Assembly: GCF_001039275.2 (NCBI RefSeq)
Contig: NZ_CP030117.1
Span: forward strand, 1,633,501-1,697,500
Direction: 5' to 3'
DNA from: Brevibacillus brevis
Lineage (GTDB): Bacteria; Bacillota; Bacilli; Brevibacillales; Brevibacillaceae
DNA: 64,000 bases
Shown: positions 32,888 through 41,654 of the stretch, one piece after another
Layout: each line of letters opens with the position of its first letter
How positions within the stretch are numbered: position 1 is the stretch's first letter
The notes under the pieces: model-generated
The model's input: only the letters and a program-made list of their open reading frames with translations
Databases searched by the model: none
Told to the model about the DNA's origin: nothing
Program-made: the position numbers and the translations under genes

Positions 32888-33201
32888 TCTCGTCTATCAT
32901 CCAGCATGCGGAAGCGCTCCAAGTGATCCCACAGGCCTTCCTTTTGCAAGACCTGGATTTGTTTTTCGCCCAGTAAATCAAAATGTGGGAAGGGTGCGCG
33001 GTTATGAATGTAGACAGGATCGAGTCCGTTGGCTAGGCACCAGTCTGTCAGTAGCGAATAATTGGCACAGCCTACTTTTGTAACGGTTTTGATTCCGGGA
33101 AACCGGGGGTCCAGCCAATAGTGGGTGAGAAATGCCAATTCGCCTCGACTAACGGCTTGCTTCCAACGGTTCAGTTCGTCTCGTGTAATCCCAAATGCCA
33201 C
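32884..33201 (-). CDS. Conserved small protein (YneQ-like)
   Basis: The product has 105 residues with a GTG start at 33201 and GAGGAAGA just upstream. The text AFLTHYWLDPRFPGIKTVTKVGC, then PHFDLLGEKQ, is strongly patterned, and I recall a similar conserved Bacillus protein (YneQ), without a known function. It has no membrane segment. One conserved cysteine (VGCANYSLL) and several His and Asp residues are present. It overlaps the convergent GIY-YIG gene by 4 bp at its end. Confidence 0.7.
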   Translation of the reverse strand: MAFGITRDELNRWKQAVSRGELAFLTHYWLDPRFPGIKTVTKVGCANYSLLTDWCLANGLDPVYIHNRAPFPHFDLLGEKQIQVLQKEGLWDHLERFRMLDDRRD

Positions 33202-33268
33202 TCTTCCTCATCCTTTGCAAAGCAGTCGTGTTTCTCACTCATTAATAGCATGGAATGGTAGAAACGTC

Positions 33269-33314
33269 AAAAAGACAGTTCTCCCCGGGCATAGCCGACG
33301 GAAACTGTCTTTTT
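33269..33314 (-). terminator. Terminator of gerQ
   Basis: AAAAAGACAGTT (33269-33280) and AACTGTCTTTTT (33303-33314) form a perfect stem with T runs on both strands. Confidence 0.8.
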
Positions 33315-33326
33315 GTGCTTGGTTGC

Positions 33327-33779
33327 TTACCGAACTCCTGTTGGAAGCTGAGGCGGGACGTAATTCAACTCTTCGTCCGCAGTGATGTAATCGGTGTTGA
33401 CCATGAGGAGCAAATAGCGCTTGCCGGTTTGCGGATCGCTGATAATAATGTGGTCGCGGCCAGCCGTTTCGAGGACGCCACGAAAAATTTTGGCGTTCCA
33501 TTGGCTGTTGTTTTCAAATGTTTGGTACACCGTAATGACCTTGCCTCGATTCAACCGAAGGATGTTTTCGATGTACGATTCTTCCAGCACTTGCCCAGGA
33601 GTAATGGGCATTCCAGGAATCAAGGCTCCGCTTGGCTGCATCGGAACTAGTTGAGGTTGCTGCTGCTGAATCATCTGCTGCTGTTGCTGAGGCATGCCGT
33701 ATGGATACTGTGCGGATGGGTACATGTCGTAACCGTATTGTTGTTGAGGGTAACCAGTGTAAGGCATTTGTTGACTCAT
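33327..33779 (-). CDS. gerQ: Spore coat protein GerQ
   Basis: The product has 150 residues from ATG 33779, with AAGGAGCGAG upstream. The N-terminal half is rich in Gln, Tyr and Pro (PQQQYGYD, PQQQQQMIQQQQ), a target for transglutaminase cross-linking in the coat. The conserved C-terminal part carries EESYIENILRLNRGKVITVYQTFENN and GKRYLLLMVNTDYITADEELNY. In Bacillus, GerQ is needed to place or activate the cortex lytic enzyme CwlJ. Here cwlJ is the gene directly upstream on the same strand (32 bp apart), so the pair is an operon expressed late in the mother cell. Confidence 0.95.
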   Translation of the reverse strand: MSQQMPYTGYPQQQYGYDMYPSAQYPYGMPQQQQQMIQQQQPQLVPMQPSGALIPGMPITPGQVLEESYIENILRLNRGKVITVYQTFENNSQWNAKIFRGVLETAGRDHIIISDPQTGKRYLLLMVNTDYITADEELNYVPPQLPTGVR

Positions 33780-33811
33780 GATGAACTCGCTCCTTTATCT
33801 ATCTAATTCTT

Positions 33812-34234
33812 TTAATAGACGCGTGGACAATCTGCTGGTGTTGGAACGAAGAAGCAGTGTGCCTTATAGCGACCGGAGTTTTGCTGATCCCACCAGGTAG
33901 GAGGGCAGTTTCCAGCAGGACGGTAGAACCACAATGCGTTGCTCGCAGGGCGGGTTTTCTCTCCATTGACTGCCCGCTGTGCCAGTCTTCTGTCTTTTTC
34001 CCTGGCCCGTTGATAGAAATACGGCTTCTGGACCGCTTCGAATCCTCCCGGAGATTGATAGACCATGTCACGCATGCTGCGAATGTTTTTGAAGTCAAGG
34101 CAGTTACCTAAAATCCGATTTACTCCAACGTTGCCAACCATCAACATGCCCAACTCACCTTCACCCTCAGCCTCGGCCCGAATCAGTCTGGCAAGCATAT
34201 CTACATCACTGGAGTTCGCTTTGATGACGGCCAT
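33812..34234 (-). CDS. cwlJ: Spore cortex-lytic enzyme CwlJ
   Basis: The product has 140 residues from ATG 34234, directly behind GGAAGGAGGTGAAGCA; the frame opens 9 codons earlier without a site. The hydrolase_2 (SleB/CwlJ) domain is complete: LARLIRAEAEGEGELGMLMVGNVGVNRI with the catalytic glutamate, NALWFYRPAGNCPPTWWDQQNSGRYKAHCFFVPT. CwlJ degrades cortex peptidoglycan during germination, triggered by calcium-dipicolinate. On the minus strand CATATATT upstream (34278-34271) could be a SigE-type -10, but this is tentative. Confidence 0.94.
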   Translation of the reverse strand: MAVIKANSSDVDMLARLIRAEAEGEGELGMLMVGNVGVNRILGNCLDFKNIRSMRDMVYQSPGGFEAVQKPYFYQRAREKDRRLAQRAVNGEKTRPASNALWFYRPAGNCPPTWWDQQNSGRYKAHCFFVPTPADCPRVY

Positions 34235-34320
34235 TGCTTCACCTCCTTCCACAAAAATCACAATAACAATATATGGGCGAATAATAGATTGGTGATTGGC
34301 CCGATAAATTTTTCATCAAG

Positions 34321-34349
34321 TTGACGTTTACGTAAACGGCAGTTACAAT
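34321..34349 (+). promoter_or_regulatory. Promoter and MerR-type operator of the acyl-CoA operon
   Basis: TTGACG (34321-34326) and TACAAT (34344-34349) are 17 bp apart. The palindrome GTTTACGTAAAC (34326-34337) begins at the last base of the -35 and fills most of the spacer. MerR-family regulators bind dyads in exactly this position; the one encoded at 34403 is the likely ligand. Confidence 0.72.
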
Positions 34350-34402
34350 CGCTTTATTCGGTAAATTTCGAATTTTATAAATGTAAGTAAGGGGCGCTGG
34401 AC

Positions 34403-34819
34403 ATGAGCAGAGAAGGAATACAGAAGGAAGAATCGTGGACCATCTCTGATCTTGCTCAACAATTAGATGTCAGCACCAGAACGATTCGGTACTACGAAGA
34501 GCTCGGTTTGATTTTCCCCAGTCGAACAGAGAAGGGAAGCAGGCATTATAACCGCAAGGATCGTGCCCGGCTGCGACTCATTCTGCGAGGGAAGCGCTTC
34601 GGATTTTCGTTGGATCAGATTCGCGAGATGATTGAGCTGTTCGACGAGGATCGTACAGGTCGTGCGCAGCTTATGCGAACGATTGAGTACGGCAACCAAA
34701 AGCTGGCTGAGATCGACGAGAAAATCATGGAACTCCGACAACTGAGAGAAGACATTCTCGTCTACAAGCAAAACTTTGAACAAAAATTGCTTGAAGAAAA
34801 TGAGGAGGAGAAACGATGA
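34403..34819 (+). CDS. MerR-family regulator of the acyl-CoA operon
   Basis: This 138-residue MerR regulator begins at ATG 34403 after AAGGGGCGCTGGAC. Residues about 12-80 are the winged HTH (WTISDLAQQLDVSTRTIRYYEELGLIFPSR), followed by a long coiled-coil dimerisation helix (NQKLAEIDEKIMELRQLREDILVYKQNFEQKLLEENEEEK). There is no metal-binding cysteine loop. It resembles the LiuR type that represses branched-chain or fatty-acid catabolic genes and responds to acyl-CoA. Its stop overlaps the start of the next gene (ATGA), so it is the first gene of the operon. Confidence 0.88.
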   Translation: MSREGIQKEESWTISDLAQQLDVSTRTIRYYEELGLIFPSRTEKGSRHYNRKDRARLRLILRGKRFGFSLDQIREMIELFDEDRTGRAQLMRTIEYGNQKLAEIDEKIMELRQLREDILVYKQNFEQKLLEENEEEKR

Positions 34820-36387
34820 ACGTATCAGCTCTGCTCGCAGTAAACGGAAGGAAATATCCGGACAAGTCCGCGCTGATTGCAGGAGATGTAGAGGTCAGCT
34901 TTTCCCAGTGGGACACACGCTCTACTCAGTGGGCTTGCCATTTGCAAGAGCTTGGCATCGAGCAAGGGGATCGGGTTGTCATGCTGATGCCCAATTGCCC
35001 GGAGTTTGCCATTTTTTACGTCGCCATCATTCGCAGTGGTGCCCTCGTTGTACCGATTAATGCACGCTCAACTCAAGAAGAAGTACGACATATATGTGAA
35101 CATGCCGGAGCAAAGGCACTTCTTGTTCATGATGCCCTCGTGCCTATCGTGAATGAGTGGGTCCTTCAAACGCCACAGCTTGTGGCAATCAAAACAGGTC
35201 CGAGCCAAGGGAATTGGTTTGGAATCGCTGACTGGGATGCCAATAACGTGTCTTTTGATAAAATGAATGCGCTTTCTTCACAGCCGTATTTGGCGAACAT
35301 GAACGAAGATAGCGAGGTCAGCATCCTGTATACTTCTGGTACGACTGGACGCCCTAAAGGGGTGCTTTATACACATAGAAACTTATTGACGGTCGCGAAA
35401 ATGATGTCGATTGAACTGACGATGACACATCATTCACGAATTTTACATTTGATGCCGCTGAGTCATTCGGCTCCCCTCCATCTCTTTTTCATCGCAGGGC
35501 TCATGCTTGGCGCCACTCAGGTAATGGCCTTGACCTTCTCGCCGCAGCTTCTTTTGGATTTGGTGCAGCAGCATCGGATTACGCATTTCTTCGGAGCGCC
35601 AGTGGCGTATTTGCTGACGATGAAGCATCCCGAGTTTGCGGCGTACGATTTGTCTTCCATCGAACATTGGATGTATGGCGGGGCTCCGCTGTCCAAAGAG
35701 ATGGCTTCGGTTATGGAAGAAGCATATGGACGCGATAAACTGGCGTGCGTCTACGGCTTGACGGAGGCAGGGCCGACTGGAATGTGCCTCTTGCACCGCG
35801 AGCATCCGGATAAAATCGGCAGTCTAGGCAATCGTGGTGTATTGTTCGTCGAAATGGAGGTTGTAAACGAGCGAGGAGAGCGATGTGCCAGTGGCGAAGC
35901 GGGTGAAATTCGCTTGCGCGGAGAAGGGACAATGAAAGGATATTACAACAATCCAGAGGCGACAGCAGAGACCATACGCGATGGGTGGGTGTACACTGGC
36001 GATATGGCACGCGTAGATGAGGATGGGTTTCTGTGGATGATTGATCGCAAAAAAGACGTAATGATTACGGGAGGGGTAAACGTCTACCCACAGGAAATCG
36101 AGCAGTTGTTGGAGCGTCATCCGTCGATTGGCGAGGTAGCTGTTGTTGGTTTGCCGCATCCTGAGTGGGGTGAGACGGTTACGGCTTATGTGGTACTGAA
36201 GCCAGGAGTCGATACCAATCGTGAGTGGCTAGAGGAAATCCAAGGCTCTTTGCGTGGTCATCTCGCCGATTACAAGCTCCCTCGACAGGTGAATATCGTT
36301 CCTGCACTGCCGCGGAACACGAGCGGAAAAGTCCTGAAGCATGTATTGCGTGATGTCAGTTCCCAAAAGGAAGTGGAGCTGCGATGA
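34816..36387 (+). CDS. Acyl-CoA synthetase (AMP-forming, FadD/LcfB-like)
   Basis: The product has 523 residues from ATG 34816, overlapping the MerR stop by 4 bp, with GAGGAG upstream. The class I adenylate-forming motifs are complete: SILYTSGTTGRPKG (169-182), YGLTEAGPTG, YTGDMARVDEDGFLWMIDRKKD, and the C-terminal lysine in PRNTSGKVLKH. It activates carboxylic acids to acyl-CoA through an acyl-AMP. Chain length is not predictable. The context (MerR regulator upstream, acyl-CoA dehydrogenase downstream) indicates a fatty-acid or branched-chain acid degradation pathway. Confidence 0.92.
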   Translation: MNVSALLAVNGRKYPDKSALIAGDVEVSFSQWDTRSTQWACHLQELGIEQGDRVVMLMPNCPEFAIFYVAIIRSGALVVPINARSTQEEVRHICEHAGAKALLVHDALVPIVNEWVLQTPQLVAIKTGPSQGNWFGIADWDANNVSFDKMNALSSQPYLANMNEDSEVSILYTSGTTGRPKGVLYTHRNLLTVAKMMSIELTMTHHSRILHLMPLSHSAPLHLFFIAGLMLGATQVMALTFSPQLLLDLVQQHRITHFFGAPVAYLLTMKHPEFAAYDLSSIEHWMYGGAPLSKEMASVMEEAYGRDKLACVYGLTEAGPTGMCLLHREHPDKIGSLGNRGVLFVEMEVVNERGERCASGEAGEIRLRGEGTMKGYYNNPEATAETIRDGWVYTGDMARVDEDGFLWMIDRKKDVMITGGVNVYPQEIEQLLERHPSIGEVAVVGLPHPEWGETVTAYVVLKPGVDTNREWLEEIQGSLRGHLADYKLPRQVNIVPALPRNTSGKVLKHVLRDVSSQKEVELR

Positions 36388-38195
36388 GTGATTTGCAAAC
36401 GAGCATCGATCAGCGAGCATACAGCGACAATATCCCGCATCCGCGTACGCCACAGGGGCAAAATTTTTTCAAAGCAGATCCCAACCTCGATTACTTACTG
36501 GAACGTTATCTCCCTGCTTCTATGCATGAATGGGCCAGACAGCAGTTGAGCTGGCTAGGTGCGCAAGTGGCAGGACCCATCGATGAACGTGCTGCTTACA
36601 CAGACAGAGAAGGAAAGCCGAGATTGCGCAAGTACAATCGGCTGGGCGAGGACATTTCCGAGATCATTACCAATGAAGGTTACAAGGAAACCGTAGCAGA
36701 AGTGTACGGAGCAGGCATCGTCAGCTACTTGTATCAAGACATACCTGAGTTGGGGAGAAAAGCGCCGTACAGCTATTCCTTTTTCATGGGCTATCTCGTG
36801 AGTCAGTCTGAACCGGGCTTCTATTGTCCTGTCACCTTGTCGATGTCAGCCGCTTATTTAATTGATCGCTATGGCAGCGAAGGACAAAAGGAGCAGTACC
36901 TGACAGGGCTGACCTCTCGCGATCGCACTCGCTTGTATGAGGGGGCTACTTGGCTGACGGAGAGACAGGGCGGTTCGGATGTCGGTGCGAATTTGACTGT
37001 AGCAGAGCCAGTAGCAGGTCGGCCGGGTGTGTACCGATTGACAGGAGAAAAGTTTTTTGCGAGCAATGCGGGAGCATTTGTTGCGACTGTATTGGCGAGA
37101 ATCGATGAGGAGAAACCGGGGACAAAAGGGCTTGGACTGTTTTTGGTGCCTTGGATAAAGCCTGACAATGAACGCAATCATATCCAGGTCCGCCGTCTGA
37201 AAGATAAGCTGGGCGTCAACGCTGTACCATCTGCGGAGATCCTGTTAAACGGGGCAGAGGGCTATTTGATCGGGGAGCCGGAGAACGGCTTCAAGTACAT
37301 GGCAGAAGCCCTGAATCTCTCTCGCATTTGCAACGCGATTGCTTCGATTGGGATCATGCGTCGAGCTTTTTACGAAGCGAGGTATTATGCGGAGCAACGT
37401 CGTGCATTCGGGAAACCAATCGATCAGTACCCGATGGTAAAAGAAATGCTGGTCAGCCTCTTATTGGATACGGAGGTAAGCACGGGTGCGGTGTTTGATA
37501 TGATTGCTGTTTATGATCGCTTGCAGTCTCATTCCGCCAGCAAAGAGGATAACGCGCTTGCTCGCTTGCTGATTCCTTTGCTGAAATACCGTACAGGGGA
37601 AGAGGCTGTCGAATCGACCCATACCGCAATAGAAATTCATGGTGGTAACGGTTATATCGAGGAATACGTGACGCCGCGTCTGTTACGTGATGCGCAAGTT
37701 TTGACCGTATGGGAAGGCACCTCGAATATACTCGCACTCGATATTTTGCGTGTGATGCAAAAAGAAAACAGCCACGAGGTGTTTAGCAGATTGCTTCGGG
37801 AGCGCATAGCTGGCTGGAAGCATGCCTTCTCACTGCCGCACGCCGAGTTGATTCGGACAGAACTGGCTATCATGGAGGAAAATATCGCCTATCTCATGCA
37901 GCAGACCCACGATTATGTAACGTACAAATTAAAAACGCTCGCAGACCATATGGTAGATTTGTACACCTTAACTTGCATCGTCAGTGAGGCCGAGGATCAG
38001 GTGACACGAAAGGGAAATGCGCGCAAATACATTTTGGCAAAGCTGTATGCCGATAAGCATTTCCATTCACAAGAAAAGCGGGGGGTCCAAGCTGATTCTT
38101 TGCTGGATGTTCAGTTCTTCACTCAACTGGTGGAGTATCAATTTGTCAGCGTAGAAGAGTGGGCCAAACAGTCCACTATTGTTCCGACCCGATAA
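36384..38195 (+). CDS. Acyl-CoA dehydrogenase, long (AidB-like) type
   Basis: The product has 603 residues from ATG 36384, overlapping the synthetase stop by 4 bp. It has N-terminal, middle and C-terminal acyl-CoA-dehydrogenase domains. FAD/substrate motifs are visible in ATWLTERQGGSDVGAN and FFASNAGAFV, and the C-terminal part shows YAEQRRAFGKPIDQYPMVKEML, IEIHGGNGYIEEYVTPRLLRDA and VWEGTSNILALDI. The extra ~150-residue helical tail makes it longer than short-chain dehydrogenases and like AidB or the human long type. It would carry out the first oxidation of the acyl-CoA made by the preceding enzyme. The unit ends with a bidirectional terminator. Confidence 0.9.
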   Translation: MSDLQTSIDQRAYSDNIPHPRTPQGQNFFKADPNLDYLLERYLPASMHEWARQQLSWLGAQVAGPIDERAAYTDREGKPRLRKYNRLGEDISEIITNEGYKETVAEVYGAGIVSYLYQDIPELGRKAPYSYSFFMGYLVSQSEPGFYCPVTLSMSAAYLIDRYGSEGQKEQYLTGLTSRDRTRLYEGATWLTERQGGSDVGANLTVAEPVAGRPGVYRLTGEKFFASNAGAFVATVLARIDEEKPGTKGLGLFLVPWIKPDNERNHIQVRRLKDKLGVNAVPSAEILLNGAEGYLIGEPENGFKYMAEALNLSRICNAIASIGIMRRAFYEARYYAEQRRAFGKPIDQYPMVKEMLVSLLLDTEVSTGAVFDMIAVYDRLQSHSASKEDNALARLLIPLLKYRTGEEAVESTHTAIEIHGGNGYIEEYVTPRLLRDAQVLTVWEGTSNILALDILRVMQKENSHEVFSRLLRERIAGWKHAFSLPHAELIRTELAIMEENIAYLMQQTHDYVTYKLKTLADHMVDLYTLTCIVSEAEDQVTRKGNARKYILAKLYADKHFHSQEKRGVQADSLLDVQFFTQLVEYQFVSVEEWAKQSTIVPTR

Positions 38196-38249
38196 TCAAA
38201 AAGCGCCTTTAGACCACTTGTTGAGGTGGCTTGGGCGCTTTTGATTTTT
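38194..38249. terminator. Bidirectional terminator between the acyl-CoA operon and the VTT gene
   Basis: AATCAAAAAGCGCC (38194-38207) pairs with GGCGCTTTTGATT (38234-38246), with an inner ACCACTTGTTGAGGTGG stem. Confidence 0.85.
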
Positions 38250-38814
38250 ACGCATACCGCTTGCGGCGCATACTCCAAATAAACCAGATCGCAGCAACCA
38301 CTGTTGCGACCGCCAGCAGCGTGATCTCAAAGTATTCATCGATCAGAACCTTTGCGTGTTTTCCGTATAAATAAAACAAGGTGCCAATCAAATAAAACTT
38401 CAATCCCCGCCCGATGATCGCATAAAACATGAGTTTGGTCAGCGAGTAATTGAATACGCCAGAGAGCACAGTGAAAACCTTGAAAGGAATGGGGGTAAAA
38501 GCTCCGATTAGTACGGCAGCATCCCCGTTTTTTGCGAATTTTTCCGTCGCTACAATAACCCATTTTTCAGGGAGAATCTTGTGCAAAAGTGGTTTTCCCA
38601 GCCATCTTCCCAAGAAAAATCCGATAGGGGCGCCGAGGACGGAAGCAGTAAAGGCTACTGTCGCAAACTGAATCGCTGAGTCTGGATCGAGCAGACTCAT
38701 CGCAATTTGCATAAAAAACGGAGGAATCGGACTAATAAATGAGTCCAAAAATGCCATGGCAACAAGTCCCCACATCCCATACTGCATGAATAGCTGTGTG
38801 ATATGTTCGAGCAT
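38248..38814 (-). CDS. YqaA/DedA-type VTT-domain membrane protein
   Basis: The product has 188 residues from ATG 38814, with AAGGAG six bp upstream; the ATG two codons earlier touches that site. It has four to six hydrophobic helices and a VTT/SNARE-associated core (FLDSFISPIPPFFMQIAM, GAPIGFFLGRWLGKP, GAFTPIPFKVFTVLSGVF). Relatives (YqaA, DedA) are undecaprenyl-phosphate or lipid flippases, or help membrane homeostasis. It ends with RRKR. It is convergent with the acyl-CoA operon and stands alone. Confidence 0.82.
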   Translation of the reverse strand: MLEHITQLFMQYGMWGLVAMAFLDSFISPIPPFFMQIAMSLLDPDSAIQFATVAFTASVLGAPIGFFLGRWLGKPLLHKILPEKWVIVATEKFAKNGDAAVLIGAFTPIPFKVFTVLSGVFNYSLTKLMFYAIIGRGLKFYLIGTLFYLYGKHAKVLIDEYFEITLLAVATVVAAIWFIWSMRRKRYA

Positions 38815-39009
38815 GAGCATCTCCTTAGAAGGTTTTTTCTATTGTAGCTATCCTATGCCAGTTTGTCCAAAGAAAGACCACAACGGAAGTTGGATGTCGA
38901 GGGCCAAATTTCATCGGAACAATAATCAAGTTACGCAGACGGTTTCAAAATAAGTGGATCAATGAGCTTATCCTAGGTCGGATATTGGTAATGAAGTCCT
39001 TGTTTTTCA
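38815..39009. other. Intergenic, no gene seen
   Basis: No coding frame with a ribosome site or structured repeat is visible; a promoter follows at 39010. Confidence 0.5.
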
Positions 39010-39039
39010 TTGACGCTAGGAAAGATTATCCACTAAAAT
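39010..39039 (+). promoter_or_regulatory. Promoter of the small protein gene at 39075
   Basis: TTGACG (39010-39015) and TAAAAT (39034-39039) with an 18-bp spacer. Confidence 0.55.
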
Positions 39040-39074
39040 GAAGGGAAACAGGACAAACATCATGGGAGGAACCA

Positions 39075-39299
39075 ATGAAAACATTGGGTTCGGGAAAAGT
39101 CGTTTTCTATGCGCCAAACGGGACTAACTTGCAATTGTCAGGGGAAATTGACGTTCGTGGTGACCGGGTATCCATAACAGAAATCATCTATTTTAATGGT
39201 CAACCAAATGGAGCACGCGAAACGAATTTGCCACTCGCGCAAACCGTGATTTACTGGGAGCCAGAAGTATACGAACAGATCGGATATGAAGAACAATAA
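39075..39299 (+). CDS. Small protein of unknown function, 74 residues
   Basis: It is encoded from ATG 39075 with GGGAGG 6 bp upstream, has its own promoter and ends before a strong terminator. The sequence is a beta-strand-rich soluble protein (SGKVVFYAPNGTNLQLSGEIDVRGDRVSITEIIYFNG) with an acidic tail. It has no signal peptide, membrane segment or metal motif. I do not recognise the family. Confidence 0.68.
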   Translation: MKTLGSGKVVFYAPNGTNLQLSGEIDVRGDRVSITEIIYFNGQPNGARETNLPLAQTVIYWEPEVYEQIGYEEQ

Positions 39300-39318
39300 G
39301 AATCATTGCGATTCCATG

Positions 39319-39341
39319 CCCTGTCTCTAGCAGGGTTTTTT
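39319..39341 (+). terminator. Terminator of the small protein gene
   Basis: CCCTG (39319-39323) pairs with CAGGG (39331-39335), followed by TTTTTT. Confidence 0.75.
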
Positions 39342-39445
39342 CGCGTACGGCAGCGAATCTGCCAGCACCTCGGGCTATAGCCGATGTCCCGGTATTGTGT
39401 TATGATGTGGGATGGAATTTACGTATGGTACAAGGAGTGATCCTT

Positions 39446-40552
39446 ATGATCGATTCTATATTGGAACGTGCACTCGCAGGTGAACGACTGGGTCTCGAAG
39501 ACGGTCTGGCTTTGTTTGCGAGCAATGAAATCGAAAAGATCGGACATTACGCTAATCTGGTCATGCAAAAGCATCATCCAGAACCGATTGCGACTTTTGT
39601 CATCAGTCGCAACGTCAATTACACGAACGTATGTGACACGTATTGCCGTTTTTGTGCCTTTTACCGTCGCCCGGGCTCTTCTGAAGGATACGTTCTCCCC
39701 AAAGAAACGATTTTCCAAAAAATTCAGGAGACCGTGGACGTTGGCGGTACAGAAATCTTGATGCAAGGCGGTACCAATCCGGATCTGAAACTGGATTATT
39801 ATACGGACCTCTTGCGTGAGATCAAGCAACGCTTCCCGCAGATTACGATGCACTCTTTGTCTGTAGCGGAAGTGATGAAAATCGCGGAAGTTTCCAACAT
39901 GTCTGTCGAGGAAGTACTGAAAGAGCTGAAGGCAGCAGGTCTCGATTCCTTGCCGGGAGCGGGCGGCGAAATCCTCGATGATCGTACACGTCGGAAGATT
40001 TCCCGTTTGAAGGGTTCTTGGACAGAATGGATCGACACACAAAAAGCTGCACACCGTGCAGGTTTGCCTGGCACTGCTACGATGGTCATTGGTTTTGGGG
40101 AAGAGATGGAGGAGCGCGTACTGTCCCTTCTGCGCATTCGTGATGCTCAAGATGAGACAGGCGGCTTCAAAGCGTTCATCGTCTGGACCTTCCAACCGGA
40201 CAACACCAACATGAAGGCAGTCAACAACACGCCAGAGGAGTACTTGAAAACACTGGCAATCAGCCGCCTCATGCTGGATAATATCGAAAACTTCCAATCC
40301 TCCTGGGTGACGATGGGCCCGCATTACGGTCAGCTTTCTCTCTCTTATGGGGCGAACGATTTCGGTCAAACCATGATGGAAGAAAACGTTGTTTCCGCAG
40401 CGGCATGTACGTACAAGGTCAACACGAACCAAATTTTGGAGCTCATTCGCGGCGCAGGCAAAATTCCTGCACAGCGCAACACACAGTATGACATTCTGCG
40501 CGTTTTCAAAGACGGCGAGATGGCAGAACGTGATTTTGTCATGCAAAACTAA
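39446..40552 (+). CDS. mqnC: Cyclic dehypoxanthinyl futalosine synthase MqnC
   Basis: This 368-residue radical-SAM enzyme starts at ATG 39446, with AAGGAGTGATC upstream; the frame opens 17 codons earlier without a site. The Fe-S cluster motif is CDTYCRFC with Cys63, Cys67 and Cys70, followed by AFYR, which is typical of MqnC. LMQGGTNPDL and the end region SLSYGANDFGQTMMEENVVSAA also match. It closes the futalosine ring in the alternative menaquinone pathway. The other mqn genes are not in this window. It forms a single-gene unit with a long hairpin terminator. Confidence 0.93.
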   Translation: MIDSILERALAGERLGLEDGLALFASNEIEKIGHYANLVMQKHHPEPIATFVISRNVNYTNVCDTYCRFCAFYRRPGSSEGYVLPKETIFQKIQETVDVGGTEILMQGGTNPDLKLDYYTDLLREIKQRFPQITMHSLSVAEVMKIAEVSNMSVEEVLKELKAAGLDSLPGAGGEILDDRTRRKISRLKGSWTEWIDTQKAAHRAGLPGTATMVIGFGEEMEERVLSLLRIRDAQDETGGFKAFIVWTFQPDNTNMKAVNNTPEEYLKTLAISRLMLDNIENFQSSWVTMGPHYGQLSLSYGANDFGQTMMEENVVSAAACTYKVNTNQILELIRGAGKIPAQRNTQYDILRVFKDGEMAERDFVMQN

Positions 40553-40563
40553 ATAACCTACAG

Positions 40564-40617
40564 ACGCTTCTCTGCCCCCTTCTAACAAAGGGAAACTGGC
40601 AGGGGAGCGTTTTTTGG
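40564..40617 (+). terminator. Terminator of mqnC
   Basis: ACGCTTCTCTGCC (40564-40576) pairs with GGCAGGGGAGCGT (40598-40610) with small mismatches, followed by TTTTTT. Confidence 0.78.
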
Positions 40618-40732
40618 TTTTTGAATCAGGAACTTTTTACCTGCAACCTTCCCTGAGTTTCCAACCGTTTAAAAGTATATCGCTCCTGACGGGACATATA
40701 CTGTAACTACAATGGCGGTTGGGGGGATGGTT

Positions 40733-41653
40733 ATGCAGACGTTTCGCGTATTGCTGGAGAATGTCCCTGAGCATTGTGACACGTATCGGGCTATCGTAAA
40801 TGAGATGACGGAGCGGGTCAACACTGCACCGGTGCGCATTACATACAGGGAGCAAGAAGAGAATGGATACCTCTTGTTCTACTTTCAAAGCTGGTGTGAG
40901 ACTGAGTATGACGCGCAGACCATCGAGTGGGCGAGAGCCTTCGTTGCTCTTACATTAGCCGAATGGGTCATTCAGGTGAAAGAACCGAAAATTATGGAAG
41001 AAATGGCCGCTGACTTACTTGCTGCCGAACAGATGGAAACCGAGTGGGCAGAGATTTTTCCTTATATTCAACGCATGTGCCAAGAAGTCGAGCTAGATGG
41101 CAGGGACCTGCTAACAGCTACAACTCGCAAGGCAAACGTATATCGCAACGTTTTCACCTATCTGGAGGGAGAGCGAACGATCAACGTCTTGGGCTTCGTC
41201 CGGTTTCGATTGCAGGAGCATTGGAACGAGCTGTTCGAACTCGTGGAAACTGGCATTGATGAATATCTGGAAGACAAGCAATACCAAGAGTTCGTCGAGC
41301 TGTTGCGGTATTTCATTGCTGTACAGGAAACGAAGCAGGAAGTCGTTCATGTCGTTCCTAGTGTGGACAAACCTTTCCATCTTTATGATAAAAAAGGGGA
41401 TCGACTTTGGCTTGAACAGTTGGATACCGTTCTGAACATGGACGAACAAAAATGCAGGGACGAGGATTATTTGGTCAGTGCTTTGGTTACACTGGCTCCT
41501 GAGAGTATCGTGCTCCATATGGCTTCGGAAAAGCCTGGGCTTGCACAGACGATCCGCAGTATTTTTGACAGTCGGCTCGTTACTTGCCACTCTTGTTCGC
41601 TTTGCCTATCCGAGCGACGCGTACTTGACGGGAATAATCCCTCTAAACTATAA
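40733..41653 (+). CDS. ytxC: YtxC-like sporulation-associated protein
   Basis: The product has 306 residues from ATG 40733, about 6 bp after GGTTGGGGGG; ATGs at 40712 and 40727 lie before or against the site. It has no enzyme motif; the sequence is mostly helical. In B. subtilis ytxC lies just upstream of thrS, as here, and the DUF (YtxC) family pattern fits (FRLQEHWNELFELVETGIDEYLEDKQYQEFVELLRYF). A C-terminal Cys-rich stretch CHSCSLCLSERR is odd and may bind metal. The thrS promoter overlaps its 3' end. Confidence 0.83.
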   Translation: MQTFRVLLENVPEHCDTYRAIVNEMTERVNTAPVRITYREQEENGYLLFYFQSWCETEYDAQTIEWARAFVALTLAEWVIQVKEPKIMEEMAADLLAAEQMETEWAEIFPYIQRMCQEVELDGRDLLTATTRKANVYRNVFTYLEGERTINVLGFVRFRLQEHWNELFELVETGIDEYLEDKQYQEFVELLRYFIAVQETKQEVVHVVPSVDKPFHLYDKKGDRLWLEQLDTVLNMDEQKCRDEDYLVSALVTLAPESIVLHMASEKPGLAQTIRSIFDSRLVTCHSCSLCLSERRVLDGNNPSKL

Positions 41654-41654
41654 T
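41625..41654 (+). promoter_or_regulatory. Promoter of the thrS T-box transcript
   Basis: TTGACG (41625-41630) and a perfect TATAAT (41649-41654), 18 bp apart, lie inside the last codons and stop of ytxC. Confidence 0.75.
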
